DNA of 43,505 nucleotides from Deinococcus aquatilis DSM 23025 (GTDB taxonomy: Bacteria; Deinococcota; Deinococci; Deinococcales; Deinococcaceae): NCBI RefSeq assembly GCF_000378445.1, contig NZ_KB899736.1:1-43505 (forward strand), in the 5' to 3' direction. Of the stretch, positions 1 to 8,439 are shown one piece after another. Position 1 is the first letter of the stretch. Each line of letters starts with the position of its first letter. The position numbers were made by a program, and so were the translations under genes. A model generated the notes under the pieces. The model ran no database searches. It saw only the letters and a program-made list of their open reading frames with translations, and was not told the DNA's origin.

Positions 1-2
1 AG

Positions 3-266
3 TTGCTGTGTGTGATCGGTCTCGCCTATTTGATGCTCCTGAGTGAAGGGACTGCGGTCGTCGCTGTTGGAGCGCGCCGGACGGTGGATACGCACTGGCA
101 GCGGGGACTAAGCTACCTTCACATCGGCTGGCGAGCTGTTCGTCGATCGCTCACGGAAAGAACGCCGCTCTTGGAGAGGCTGCGCCTCTCCTCAAACGTT
201 GATCCCGAACCCTCACGCCGACGAAGTTCCCCACTCCGCTGGCACCTCATCCAAGGCTTCACATGA
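3..266 (+). CDS. Transposase C-terminal fragment (IS4-type), cut by the window edge
   Basis: The reading frame is open from the first bases of the window and runs 87 codons to a TGA, so only the C-terminal end is present. Segments such as IGLAYLMLLSEG, a central GLSYLHIGWRAVRRSL and a basic tail resemble the C-termini of IS4-family transposases common in Deinococcus. In that family the catalytic residues (DDE) lie upstream and are not visible here. Whether the element is complete cannot be judged. Its right end probably lies between 266 and about 300, but I could not fix a terminal inverted repeat. The family assignment rests on pattern memory, so treat it as probable. Confidence 0.6.
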   Translation: MLCVIGLAYLMLLSEGTAVVAVGARRTVDTHWQRGLSYLHIGWRAVRRSLTERTPLLERLRLSSNVDPEPSRRRSSPLRWHLIQGFT

Positions 267-308
267 CTTTTGTCGGTCCCCCAAGCAAGTCCGTATAAGA
301 CCAGCAAA

Positions 309-353
309 AGAAGACAAGAACTGGCCCCACTTGCAGGCCAGTTCTTGTCTTTT
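309..353 (-). terminator. Strong hairpin terminator after the 62-aa gene
   Basis: A perfect 16-bp inverted repeat (311-326 with 336-351, AAGACAAGAACTGGCC) encloses a 9-base loop. Read on the minus strand it follows the stop codon at 380 and is trailed by CTTTT. On the plus strand the stem is trailed by TTGGGGG. It probably ends the minus-strand gene and may also stop read-through from the transposase. Confidence 0.75.
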
Positions 354-379
354 GGGGGTTATCGCTGAGGCTTCCGCCT

Positions 380-568
380 TTACATCTTGCGGTCTTCGGC
401 AATCTTGCCGAGGATAAAGAAGGTGGGTGCCCAGTGACCCACGAACAGGCCATCGCGCTCTTTAGTGGCTTCATCCTTGCCGTCTTCAGACTTGCCCTTG
501 AGGTAGTTGGCCGCAGAAACAGCAATGGACGCGAAGCCGAGGACATACAAAAGGTTAGAAATTTTCAT
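380..568 (-). CDS. Small hypothetical protein with one N-terminal membrane segment
   Basis: 62 codons starting ATG at 568, preceded by CAGG six bases upstream. The first 20 residues (MKISNLLYVLGFASIAVSAA) form a short hydrophobic segment that could be a membrane anchor or signal peptide. The rest is charged (KGKSEDGKDEATKERD) and ends with a second semi-hydrophobic stretch (HWAPTFFILGKIAEDRKM). A strong hairpin terminator lies just past the stop, which supports it being a real transcription unit. I do not recognise a family. Codon use is ordinary for the window. Function unknown. Confidence 0.6.
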   Translation of the reverse strand: MKISNLLYVLGFASIAVSAANYLKGKSEDGKDEATKERDGLFVGHWAPTFFILGKIAEDRKM

Positions 569-1001
569 GGGATACCTGCTTTTGGAGTGAATAGGCTTGA
601 AACGGTAGGTGAGACAGAAAACGAGACAATGCTGACGCTAGAGCCTGAATCCGACCCGCCCTCAAACGAACACGGCCCAACTCTGGCCCGACTGGGGGAG
701 GCCAAACGTGAGGCGGCACAGCATGTAAAGGCTGCGTGCAGATTGGGTCAGAAATTCTTAAACGCGACAGGAACGGAGTGATACGGATTCCGATCAAACA
801 CTGTGCTTTTCGGTGTTCAATTCGAGTGAAACGAGTAGGAAAGAGTACGGGCTACGCGTTGTGGAGGAGTGGCTTGCTCATGCGAGTATCCCGGAAACGG
901 ACGCGGTTGACCACGCCACTCCTCTCTGTTCACGACAATGGAGCCGCAAGCGGTGGGATCAAGGTTGTGGTGGAATGAAGCGGAGTCCGTATGGTCGGCT
1001 G
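569..1001. other. Intergenic stretch between two minus-strand genes
   Basis: No convincing gene. The left part (569-780) holds the promoter region of the 62-aa gene, and I see nothing else definable there. The right part (781-992) is a dispersed repeat element annotated separately. Open frames here on both strands lack a ribosome site or recognisable protein. Confidence 0.5.
781..992 (+). repeat. Dispersed MITE-like repeat, copy A (ends ATACGGATTC / GAGTCCGTAT)
   Basis: 212 bp bounded by imperfect inverted ends: ATACGGATTC at 781 and GAGTCCGTAT ending at 992. A shorter relative lies at 13267-13439 with the same ends and the same internal blocks (CGAGTGAAACGAGTAGGAAA, GGAGGAGTGGC, the ACGA-ATG-AGCCGCAAGC region, GGAATGAAGCGGAGTCCGTAT minus its first base). 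Copy A has about 40 extra internal bases. No coding capacity. This is either a mobile miniature element or a structural intergenic repeat. Confidence 0.75.
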
Positions 1002-2084
1002 TCATGTTCCTTCGCCCCGCAAACACTTCTGCCGCTCAGCTTGTGGTTGAGCAGCGCAGGCTTTGGCCCCCGCTATGAAGGCGGGAATATCGCCCCCCAC
1101 ACGGGCCAGCAGCCGCTGAAAATCGGGCACGAGGGAAGCGTAGGCCGCCACCGCCCCCAGCGAGGCATTGTTGACGCCGCGTGCAAACCAACCGTCGTAG
1201 CCGCTGTAGCCGCCCCACGAGGTCTTGAGGGTGGCGTACTGGGCCTGCAAACTGTCCAGCACCCGCTGTTTGCCTGCCCGCAATTCCGCTGGTGGTAAGG
1301 GCTGGGCGTACAGGCGCTCCAATTCGGTGCGGGTTCGCAGCAACAGGGCTTCAAAGCCCGCTGCCCGCTCCTGTGCCAGCCGGTCTTGCTCGCGCAGTTC
1401 GGGCGTGCCGTGGGCGGCCAGCCAGCGCCGCATGCCCTCTTCTTCCAGGGCCGTGGCGTAGGACTCGTTGAAGATGGTGTCGCCCGCCACGTACAGGCTG
1501 GGATGAGACAACTCGTGAATGATGGTGCGGATCAGGCTGGCATCGGAGGCGCTGAGCATGCTGGACAGCACCGGATCGCGCAGATACCCCAGCGTACTGT
1601 AGGCACTCACGCCGCCCACCGTCACGTCCTCGCCCGCCGCCCGGCGTGATCCTGCATATGCCTGTGCATCGGCCTCACGGAAGTAGCCCCGGTAGCCCAC
1701 GCAACCCGCCACCGGAAAGCAGGACGTGTACAGGTTGATGCTCAGTTCGGGCGCCCGGAACACGTTCCAGACCACCGCAGGCCGCCCCAGCTCCACATAA
1801 GACTGAAAGGAGCCGTGATCGGGCAGGCCCAGCCCTCCTGCACTCTGTTCGCGCACGGCAAAGGCCCGTACCCGGCCCACCAGTTCCAGCTTGCGCCGCG
1901 TTTCGGCAGGGGTCTGAGGATCGGCCAACACCGCCGCCACCGGACGCGCCCGCCGCAACAACTCCAGTTGTCCACCCGCCGCCTGAGCCAGGTAACGTAC
2001 ATCGGAACAACCTGCGAGCAAAACGGCCAGCCCAGCAAAAGCCGTCAGCAACAGCCAGCGGGGTCGAACAGAGAAACGGGCCAT
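1002..2084 (-). CDS. Putative zinc aminopeptidase lipoprotein (DUF2265/PF10023 type)
   Basis: 360 residues from ATG 2084. A further in-frame ATG at 2105 would add seven residues ahead of the signal peptide, so I prefer 2084. The N-terminus is a lipoprotein signal: basic start, hydrophobic core, lipobox LLAGC with Cys26 as the expected lipidated residue. The catalytic zinc motif HELSH is at residues 190-194, with a downstream Glu in NES (about 207) as a possible third ligand, as in gluzincins. Length and layout fit the family of predicted aminopeptidases found in proteobacteria and Deinococcus. The mature enzyme should sit on the outside of the cytoplasmic membrane. The substrate is not known. 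It stands alone, convergent to the region of the small gene at 380-568 and divergent from no obvious partner. Confidence 0.8.
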   Translation of the reverse strand: MARFSVRPRWLLLTAFAGLAVLLAGCSDVRYLAQAAGGQLELLRRARPVAAVLADPQTPAETRRKLELVGRVRAFAVREQSAGGLGLPDHGSFQSYVELGRPAVVWNVFRAPELSINLYTSCFPVAGCVGYRGYFREADAQAYAGSRRAAGEDVTVGGVSAYSTLGYLRDPVLSSMLSASDASLIRTIIHELSHPSLYVAGDTIFNESYATALEEEGMRRWLAAHGTPELREQDRLAQERAAGFEALLLRTRTELERLYAQPLPPAELRAGKQRVLDSLQAQYATLKTSWGGYSGYDGWFARGVNNASLGAVAAYASLVPDFQRLLARVGGDIPAFIAGAKACAAQPQAERQKCLRGEGT

Positions 2085-2148
2085 GACCACCAGTGTAGGC
2101 GGCATGACCCGTAGGAAAGGGTAGGTTATCCAGTTTTACTGATTGAAC

Positions 2149-2457
2149 TTACTTGTCGAATTTGCCGTAGCCAGCCGCGCTGCGGCGCTGGGCACCACGG
2201 GCGTAATCCATCTGCATCTCCACGGTTTCGTGCTTGCCATCGGTGAAGGTGCTGGAATGAATCCAGTAGTTCAGCTTGTCTTCGCCCAACTGCACCCAGA
2301 ATTTATGCTCGTCTTCAGGGTCGCGCCAGAACACCACATGCTCAAAACCGTTCTTCTGTGCCCAGGCATCCACATCCGCCAGAACGCGGACTGCCTTGGG
2401 GTGAGGCATCTGAAAATCGCTGCCGTCGGACTCGTTGCGGAATTTGATGTCGGCCAT
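2149..2457 (-). CDS. Conserved-looking hypothetical protein, 102 aa
   Basis: Starts ATG at 2457 with AGGGGTC about four bases upstream. The protein is soluble, rich in Trp, Tyr, Phe and charged residues (FEHVVFWRDPEDEHKFWVQ, YWIHSSTF), with no signal or membrane segment. It reads like a compact alpha/beta domain. I do not recognise a family. A TAGGCT hexamer lies 9 bases further upstream and may be the -10 box. It is followed, after a short gap, by the aminopeptidase gene on the same strand, but the gap of 64 bases and the latter's own start region do not prove an operon. Confidence 0.65.
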   Translation of the reverse strand: MADIKFRNESDGSDFQMPHPKAVRVLADVDAWAQKNGFEHVVFWRDPEDEHKFWVQLGEDKLNYWIHSSTFTDGKHETVEMQMDYARGAQRRSAAGYGKFDK

Positions 2458-2621
2458 ATGACCCCTAGCCTAAGCGATAGCCAATGGACTGAGGACATAG
2501 ATTGACTAAGCGTCTGCTAAGGATCTGCTCAAGCTGCTGTTACCAAAAGATCGTTAGGGCTGACTGGGCCGGTATTTCCCCTCTGGCATTCTCCTCTAAG
2601 GCGCCGTGCAGACAGGGGCGC

Positions 2622-2627
2622 TATGCT
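2622..2627 (+). promoter_or_regulatory. Candidate -10 box for xth
   Basis: TATGCT lies 8 bases before the ATG at 2636. With no Shine-Dalgarno sequence at a normal distance, this suggests a leaderless or nearly leaderless transcript. No clear -35 box was found. Confidence 0.4.
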
Positions 2628-2635
2628 GCTTGCAG

Positions 2636-3424
2636 ATGACGCTGGACACCCCCGACCTCCCCCCCATCACCCAGCCGTCCGGCACGTTGAAGGTTGCTAC
2701 CCTGAACGTGAACGGGCTGCGGAGCGCACTCAGAAAAGGGCTGGCCGATTGGGTCGAGAAGACGGCCCCCGATGTGTTGTTGATTCAGGAAGTACGGGCC
2801 GATCCGATGCCGGACGCGCTGCCGGGATACGAGAGCGCCTGGTTTCCGGCACAAAAGCCCGGTTACAGCGGCGTCGCCATCCTCTCGCGCCGTCCGCTGA
2901 CCGATGTGCGTGTAGGACTGCTGCACGACGCGCTGGATGCCGAAGGGCGGGTACTGAGCGCAGTGGTGGAAGGCGTGCGTTTTGTAAGCGTGTACTTGCC
3001 CAGCGGCAGCCGGGGCCTGCGCCAGACCTTCAAGGATGAGGCTTTGGTGGTGTTTCAGAACTGGACAGACGCGCTGTTGGCCGAGGGTACACCGCTGATC
3101 ATTGGCGGGGATTACAACGTGGCGCACCAGGAAATGGACCTGAAAAACTGGCGCAGCAACCAGAAAAACAGCGGTTTCTTACCCCACGAGCGGGCATGGA
3201 TGACGGCGCATCTGGCAGGCGGCCTGACCGATACCCACCGCGCCAGCCTGGGCGATCTGCCCGCCTATACGTGGTGGAGCAACCGCTCCGGCGCATTCGA
3301 CAACGATGTGGGCTGGCGCATCGATTATCTGCTGGCTGCCGGAATAGACGTGCAGGGCGTGCAGGCTGACCGCTTCGCCCGCCTCAGCGATCACGCGCCG
3401 ATTGTGGGCACGGTGCAGTTGTAA
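2636..3424 (+). CDS. xth: Exodeoxyribonuclease III / AP endonuclease
   Basis: 262 residues. This enzyme cleaves DNA 5' of abasic sites and degrades duplex DNA 3' to 5' during base-excision repair. The exonuclease-endonuclease-phosphatase fold is clear: LNVNGLRSA near the N-terminus (metal-site Asn), IQEVRA (metal-binding Glu), YSGVAILS, VYLPSGS (catalytic-region Tyr), GGDYNVAHQEMD (catalytic Asp and Asn), WWSNRSGAFDNDVGWRIDYLL minus its last residue, and a terminal LSDHAPI with the catalytic Asp-His. Length matches ExoIII. I chose ATG 2636 rather than the in-frame GTG 2606 because the intervening codons are poor in coding character and a -10-like box lies just upstream. No radiation-response palindrome is visible upstream. 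Confidence 0.93.
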   Translation: MTLDTPDLPPITQPSGTLKVATLNVNGLRSALRKGLADWVEKTAPDVLLIQEVRADPMPDALPGYESAWFPAQKPGYSGVAILSRRPLTDVRVGLLHDALDAEGRVLSAVVEGVRFVSVYLPSGSRGLRQTFKDEALVVFQNWTDALLAEGTPLIIGGDYNVAHQEMDLKNWRSNQKNSGFLPHERAWMTAHLAGGLTDTHRASLGDLPAYTWWSNRSGAFDNDVGWRIDYLLAAGIDVQGVQADRFARLSDHAPIVGTVQL

Positions 3425-3817
3425 GCCGCAGGCTTGGCCGGATGGGGCGCGGGAGCAGTCCAGCGACCCCCAGTTTTCCCACTTCCCATACGCCCTCAAG
3501 TGCTTGATCGGCATTCATAAATTGCCTCTTAACTCTGACCTGAAGTCAGGATCAGCGGCGCGGGCGAGGCCATGTGTTAAACTGAGGACGCTTCCGGGTG
3601 GTATGAGGAAAGCGCCCCCGCAATTCCCCCAGGCTCAACAGTGGCCTGATGGCAGCGCGGATGCAGGGCGGCCCCCCGTGACAAGCGATCATCTATCCCC
3701 GTGGGCGGCCAGTGCTGACCGGGGCGTACGTGGCAGACAGGGCCAGTAGGCCGGGGCCGCGTGCCCCACACAAAATCAGAACCCACGGGCACAGCAGCTC
3801 TAGACCCCAGGTGCGGA
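3425..3817 (+). other. Long leader/intergenic region before RNase R
   Basis: About 390 bases with no convincing gene. Candidate promoter pieces are TTGATC at 3504 and TAAACT near 3577-3582, neither paired well. From 3590 to 3760 the strand is rich in self-complementary G and C blocks, so a folded 5' leader is possible. I could not match it to a named RNA family. Confidence 0.4.
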
Positions 3818-6800
3818 ATGCCTAAAGTGAACAAGGGGGGTGCGGCGCAGAACGCGACCAGCGTCAGCGCCGACTCCGAACAGACAATGACACCCGACAC
3901 GGCGCAGGCCACGAAGGGACAGCAAGGCAAGCGCCCGCGCAAGGCGACCACGCCCGCGCAGGCTGCGCCCCAATCGGCGGCAGATGCCGTCAACTCCGAT
4001 CAGAACAGCAAGCCGAGCAAGAAGAACACCGGAACCAAGCGTGTACCCGCTGCGCCAGAGCAAGAAATTGCAGCAGAAGTGGCGACGCCCGAGGCAGAAC
4101 CTCTGTTGACGGTTGCCGCAGCGGTTGAACCTCTGCGCGTTGAGCTTCCAAGCGCCGAGCCTGCACAAGCCGCGCCAGCACGCGCCAAACGGGGCCGGAA
4201 GGTGCCCGCTGAAGCCGTGACGGAAGTTCAGGCCGAACCAGCGCCGCAGGCTGAGCCTGAACAGGCAGAGATTCAGGCCGAAGCCCCTACAACCGCGCCG
4301 CAGCCCAAAGCCCCTGCATCCAGGCGGGGCCGCAAGGCCGCAGTGAATCCAGCACCTACAGAAGCAGCGCCCGCCGAGGCTGAAGCAGTAAGCATTGGAG
4401 AAGAAGCCACCGCTACCTCTCCCCTGTCAGAAGCTGCTCTGCCAGAAGTTGCGCCCATCACTGCGTCCACTGAACCCGAACCGGTTGAATCCGAATTGGC
4501 TCCAGCCGAAGCCGCTACCTCTGGACTTGCCCCCGAGCTTGTCAGCCCTGCGCCCGCTGCCAAAGCCAAGCGTGGAGGCCGTAAGGCCAGCGCACCCGCC
4601 GCAGAAGCGGCACAGGCCCAGACCGCCGAGGCGCAAGCCATCCAGACCGAGCCTGCTCCGGAAGAAGTTCCGGCTGAGATTCCAGCCGAAATTCCGACGG
4701 AACCTGTGCCCGTAGAACCCGTTGCTGTCCAACCTGCCGCCAGTAAGTCGGTCCCAGCCAAGCGCCCGCGCAAGGCCAAAGCCGACGCGCCTGCTCTGGT
4801 CTTGACGAGCAGCACGGCAGACAGCAACACGGTAGAAACGGCGGTGCTGGAACTGGCCGAAGCGGTCAGCCCCACCCCGACCGACAACGCCACGCCTGCC
4901 CCTGTAGAGGCCGAGCCGGTGCTGTTGGAAGTCCCGATTAAGGGAACGGGCAAGCCCCGCAGAGGCCGCAAAGCCGCAGCGGTGGTGGCCGATGCACCCG
5001 CCGAGCCACTGCCTCTGACCGAGGTGTTGAGCGGTGTAGAAGCCGTGCCCGTCGAGGTGCCCGCCGAAGCAGCGCAGGAGCCTGAGGTGGCCGAACCCGC
5101 CGCCCAGCTTGCCCCTCAGAAGGCCACTCGCCCGAAAGGTAAGGGCCGGGGCAAGCAGACGGGAGCCGCGCCGTCAGAACCTGCGGTAGCCGAACAACCC
5201 GCGCAAGTGGAGTCGGAAGAAACTGAGGCTGAATCTAGGTCAGCGGAGACGCAGGCCGACGCGACCGACAGCGCGGAAACGGATAGCGGCGAGGAAAACC
5301 AGAATCCTGCCCGTGACATCGTGATCGCGCAGCTTCGGAAGTTGGGGCGGCCCGTGCATGTGCGCGATCTGGAACGCACCTTCACACGCCAGACCATCTC
5401 GCGGATTGGTGACTGGCGCAGTCTGGAAGCCCTGCTGGACACCCTCACGGAATCCGGCGAAGTGGTGCGAACCCGCCGCCATACCTACGGCCTGCCCGAA
5501 GCCATGAGCCTCGTGCGGGGACGCTTTCAGGCGTCAGCAGCGGGCTTCGGCTTCGTGGTGCCCGACAGTGGCGGCGAAGATTACTACGTGGCCGAGGGCA
5601 ACACGATGGAAGCCTGGAACGGCGACATCGTGCTGGTGCGGATGGAAGGGCGCGGCGGCAGCAGCAACGGCTACGGCAATGGCAACAGCGGCCCCCGCCG
5701 GGGCCAGCGCGGAGACGGCAGCCCGCGTGCCAGCGTGGTCAGAATCGTGCAGCGGGCCTACAAGCAGCTCGTGGGCACGCTAGAATTCCACCACGGCCAC
5801 CCGATCCTGAAGCCCGACGACCACCGCGCCCGCCACCGGATTCTGGTGCTTCCAGAAGGTCTGGAAGGGCTGGAGCAGGGCGCACGCGTGGTCACGGAGC
5901 TGTACTGGCCCGAGCACACCGGAGAGGATGAAGTCTTCGGGCAGATCAAGCGCGTGCTGGGCAACGAGGACGACCCCGAAACCGAAACTGAAGCGGTCAT
6001 CGTGAAGTTCGGCCTGCGCGGAGAATTTGCGCCGGAAGCCGAAGCTCAGGCCAACGCCATCCCCGCCGAAATTCCCGCAGAGGCGCTGGCTGGCCGCCTC
6101 GACCTGCGGAGTTACAACATCTTTACGGTGGATGGCCGCGACGCCAAGGACTTCGACGACGCGATCCATATTCAGCCGACCCCCGAGGGGACGTTTGTGG
6201 TGGGCGTGCATATCGCCGACGTAAGCCACTACGTGCCCGAAGGCACGCCGCTGGACGAGGAAGCCTACGCCCGCGCCACCAGCGTGTATCTGCCGGGGCG
6301 GGTGCTGCCCATGCTGCCCGAGCACCTCAGCAACGGCGTGTGCAGCCTCGTGCCCTATCAGGACCGCCTCACCATGACGGCGCTGGTGGAACTCTCGGCA
6401 GAGGGCGACATTCTGAAGGTGCAGCTTGCGCCCAGCGTGATCAATTCCAAGGCCCGCCTGACCTACGACGAGGTTCAGGCGTATAGCGAGGCCACCGCCA
6501 CGCTGCCCGAAGCCGCCCGCCAATTGGAAGGCGACCTGCACCTGCTGCTGAAGATCACGACCAAGCTGCGCCAACGCCGCCTGCGCGAAGGCTCGCTGGA
6601 CTTCAAGATGCGGGAAGTGAAGGTGGACGTGGGGCCGGATGGCCGCATGGAACTGACGCCGATCCGCGAAGAAACCGCACGCGGCATGATCGAAGACCTG
6701 ATGCTGCTGGCAAACAAGGTCGTCGCGCATTACCTGCTGGAGCGCGAGATTCCGACCCTGTTCCGCATTCACGAGGAACCCACCCTGCAACGCTTTCAGG

Positions 6801-8209
6801 ATGTGACGGCGGCCATCGGGCGACTGGGCTTCTCGTTCCCCGGCGGCGAACCCACCCCACAGGCGTATCAGGCGGTACTCAAGCAGGTGCGCGGCACACC
6901 CCGCGAAAGCGTGGTCAATACGCTGCTCCTGCGCTCCATGCAGCAGGCCAAATACGCCGGGGAGAACCTCGGGCACTTTGGACTGGCATTCGCGGAATAC
7001 CTGCACTTCACCTCGCCCATTCGCCGCTACCCCGACCTGATGGTCCACCGGGCGCTGCGCGGCGTGCTGAACGGCGAACTGAAGGCCGGAAGCCGCGCCG
7101 TGGGGCAGTTGCAGGCCAAGCTGCCCGACATGGGCAACCACACCAGCGCCCGCGAACGCACCGCTTCGGAGGCCGAACGCGACCTGACCAAGTACTATCA
7201 GGCGAAGTGGGCGCAGGAACATCTGGGCCAGACCTTTGCCGGAAACGTGTCGGGCGTGGTTGCCAGCGGCCTGTTTATCGCGCTGGAGAACGGCGTGGAA
7301 GGCAAACTGCACATCAGCAACTTGGATGACGACTATTACGTATTCATCGAAGATGCTGGGATGCTACGCGGACGCAGCCGGGGCCGGAGCTACCGCCTCG
7401 GAGACGCCGTCAACGTGACCATCAGCAGCGTCAATCCGCTGGCCCGTCAGACCGACTTTACGCTGCAGAGCAGCACCCCCGACACTCAGGAGAACGACAT
7501 GGATTCCGAACACAAACCCCGCGCCCGCCGCCGCGATGACCGCGAGCAGGAACGCCGCGAGAAGTTGCAGAGCGTGCCCACCAGTGCGCCGCGCAAATTC
7601 ACGCTGGATGATCCGGCCCCCGTTCCCGCCGCCTCCTCTGCGCCTGCGCGTCCCAGTGGGCGTGGCCGCTATGAGCGGGGCGAGAGAAGCGAAGGCTCGA
7701 CCTTTGGCGGGCAGCCGATGAACGGTCCCCGCACAGGTGGCCGCCCCGCCGCGACTTCCGGCAGTCAGGGCGGGCGGCCCCGGCGCGTGATCACGCTGGA
7801 GCGCCCCCGCAACGAACACCTGCGCCCTGTGAACATCACCGTGCAGCGCATGTACTTTGGCGACTGGACGCTGGATCACATGCCGCCCGAAGAAAGTCAG
7901 GGTGGGCGCAGCAGCGGAGGCCGCAGCTTCGAGCGCAATGACCGTGCCGGAAGCGAGCGCGGTGGACGCGGCTACACCCGTGGCGGCAATGACCGGGGAG
8001 CCGTCCAGCGCGTCAATGGCCGCCAGCAGAGCACCCCTCGCCCTCAGCAGGCCGCCGCATCTCAGGCCGCTGCTCCTGCTCAGGCCACGGCGGTGCAGCA
8101 ATCCGCTGGGCAGACCGCACAGGCTCAGGCGGCCCAGGCCGACGAAGCCAAACGCCGTCGCCGTCGCCGGGGTCGCCGGGGTGGAAACGGTGGGCCAGCA
8201 TCGGGGTGA
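3818..8209 (+). CDS. rnr: Ribonuclease R with long disordered basic/acidic N-terminal extension
   Basis: 1463 residues, far longer than the usual 750-850. It is a 3'-5' exoribonuclease acting on structured RNA. Residues 1-497 are low complexity (Pro, Ala, Glu) with a basic motif of (K/R)R(G/P)RK type recurring at about 38, 124, 169, 251, 315, 381 and 438. A winged-helix domain follows from about 498, then two cold-shock OB folds from about 566. The RNB catalytic domain has VDGRDAKDFDDAI, giving Asp772, 778, 780 and 781 equivalent to the four RNase II metal-site aspartates, and FTSPIRRYPDLM near 1064. An S1 domain starts near 1136. The C-terminal 200 residues are Arg/Gly-rich and end in KRRRRRRGRRGG. 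ATG 3818 was chosen for AGG six bases upstream and better codon use; GTG 3761 is the alternative. Confidence 0.93.
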   Translation: MPKVNKGGAAQNATSVSADSEQTMTPDTAQATKGQQGKRPRKATTPAQAAPQSAADAVNSDQNSKPSKKNTGTKRVPAAPEQEIAAEVATPEAEPLLTVAAAVEPLRVELPSAEPAQAAPARAKRGRKVPAEAVTEVQAEPAPQAEPEQAEIQAEAPTTAPQPKAPASRRGRKAAVNPAPTEAAPAEAEAVSIGEEATATSPLSEAALPEVAPITASTEPEPVESELAPAEAATSGLAPELVSPAPAAKAKRGGRKASAPAAEAAQAQTAEAQAIQTEPAPEEVPAEIPAEIPTEPVPVEPVAVQPAASKSVPAKRPRKAKADAPALVLTSSTADSNTVETAVLELAEAVSPTPTDNATPAPVEAEPVLLEVPIKGTGKPRRGRKAAAVVADAPAEPLPLTEVLSGVEAVPVEVPAEAAQEPEVAEPAAQLAPQKATRPKGKGRGKQTGAAPSEPAVAEQPAQVESEETEAESRSAETQADATDSAETDSGEENQNPARDIVIAQLRKLGRPVHVRDLERTFTRQTISRIGDWRSLEALLDTLTESGEVVRTRRHTYGLPEAMSLVRGRFQASAAGFGFVVPDSGGEDYYVAEGNTMEAWNGDIVLVRMEGRGGSSNGYGNGNSGPRRGQRGDGSPRASVVRIVQRAYKQLVGTLEFHHGHPILKPDDHRARHRILVLPEGLEGLEQGARVVTELYWPEHTGEDEVFGQIKRVLGNEDDPETETEAVIVKFGLRGEFAPEAEAQANAIPAEIPAEALAGRLDLRSYNIFTVDGRDAKDFDDAIHIQPTPEGTFVVGVHIADVSHYVPEGTPLDEEAYARATSVYLPGRVLPMLPEHLSNGVCSLVPYQDRLTMTALVELSAEGDILKVQLAPSVINSKARLTYDEVQAYSEATATLPEAARQLEGDLHLLLKITTKLRQRRLREGSLDFKMREVKVDVGPDGRMELTPIREETARGMIEDLMLLANKVVAHYLLEREIPTLFRIHEEPTLQRFQDVTAAIGRLGFSFPGGEPTPQAYQAVLKQVRGTPRESVVNTLLLRSMQQAKYAGENLGHFGLAFAEYLHFTSPIRRYPDLMVHRALRGVLNGELKAGSRAVGQLQAKLPDMGNHTSARERTASEAERDLTKYYQAKWAQEHLGQTFAGNVSGVVASGLFIALENGVEGKLHISNLDDDYYVFIEDAGMLRGRSRGRSYRLGDAVNVTISSVNPLARQTDFTLQSSTPDTQENDMDSEHKPRARRRDDREQERREKLQSVPTSAPRKFTLDDPAPVPAASSAPARPSGRGRYERGERSEGSTFGGQPMNGPRTGGRPAATSGSQGGRPRRVITLERPRNEHLRPVNITVQRMYFGDWTLDHMPPEESQGGRSSGGRSFERNDRAGSERGGRGYTRGGNDRGAVQRVNGRQQSTPRPQQAAASQAAAPAQATAVQQSAGQTAQAQAAQADEAKRRRRRRGRRGGNGGPASG

Positions 8210-8252
8210 AAACCCGGTAGTGGTGAGTGGGTAGGAGTGAGTGGGAAAAGAT

Positions 8253-8290
8253 AAAAACAACCGCCGGGGATGCTTGGCGGTTGTTTTTTT
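8253..8290 (+). terminator. Rho-independent terminator of rnr
   Basis: Stem AAAAACAACCGCC (8253-8265) pairs with GGCGGTTGTTTTT (8276-8288) around a 10-base loop, followed by further T residues. It lies 43 bases past the RNase R stop codon. Confidence 0.9.
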
Positions 8291-8296
8291 GGGACT

Positions 8297-8346
8297 GGAA
8301 TGAGTGAAGCAGCGATCTGTCTAGCGTCAGGGGCTGTAGCGGAGTG
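8297..8346 (+). repeat. 50-bp direct repeat, left copy
   Basis: Begins GGAATGAGTGAAGCAGCGAT and ends GTAGCGGAGTG. It matches 9091-9140 in the same orientation with two differences seen by eye. The pair brackets the orphan gene at 8440-9036. Confidence 0.85.
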
Positions 8347-8439
8347 CCGTCTACAATAATTAAATTGTCAGAAAAGGTAAGCCCACTTTTGAGATTGCCG
8401 CGCTTCAATCTGTCACCCAGCACGAAATTGCTCTCAGGC

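Noticed and set aside
2458..2635. Possible radiation/desiccation response palindrome upstream of xth
   Set aside because: No TTATG...CATAA-type palindrome was found in the upstream region.
3600..3620. GAGGAAAG near 3605, reminiscent of the conserved RNase P RNA segment
   Set aside because: The following bases do not continue the conserved pattern and no matching 3' partner segment is present before the RNase R gene.
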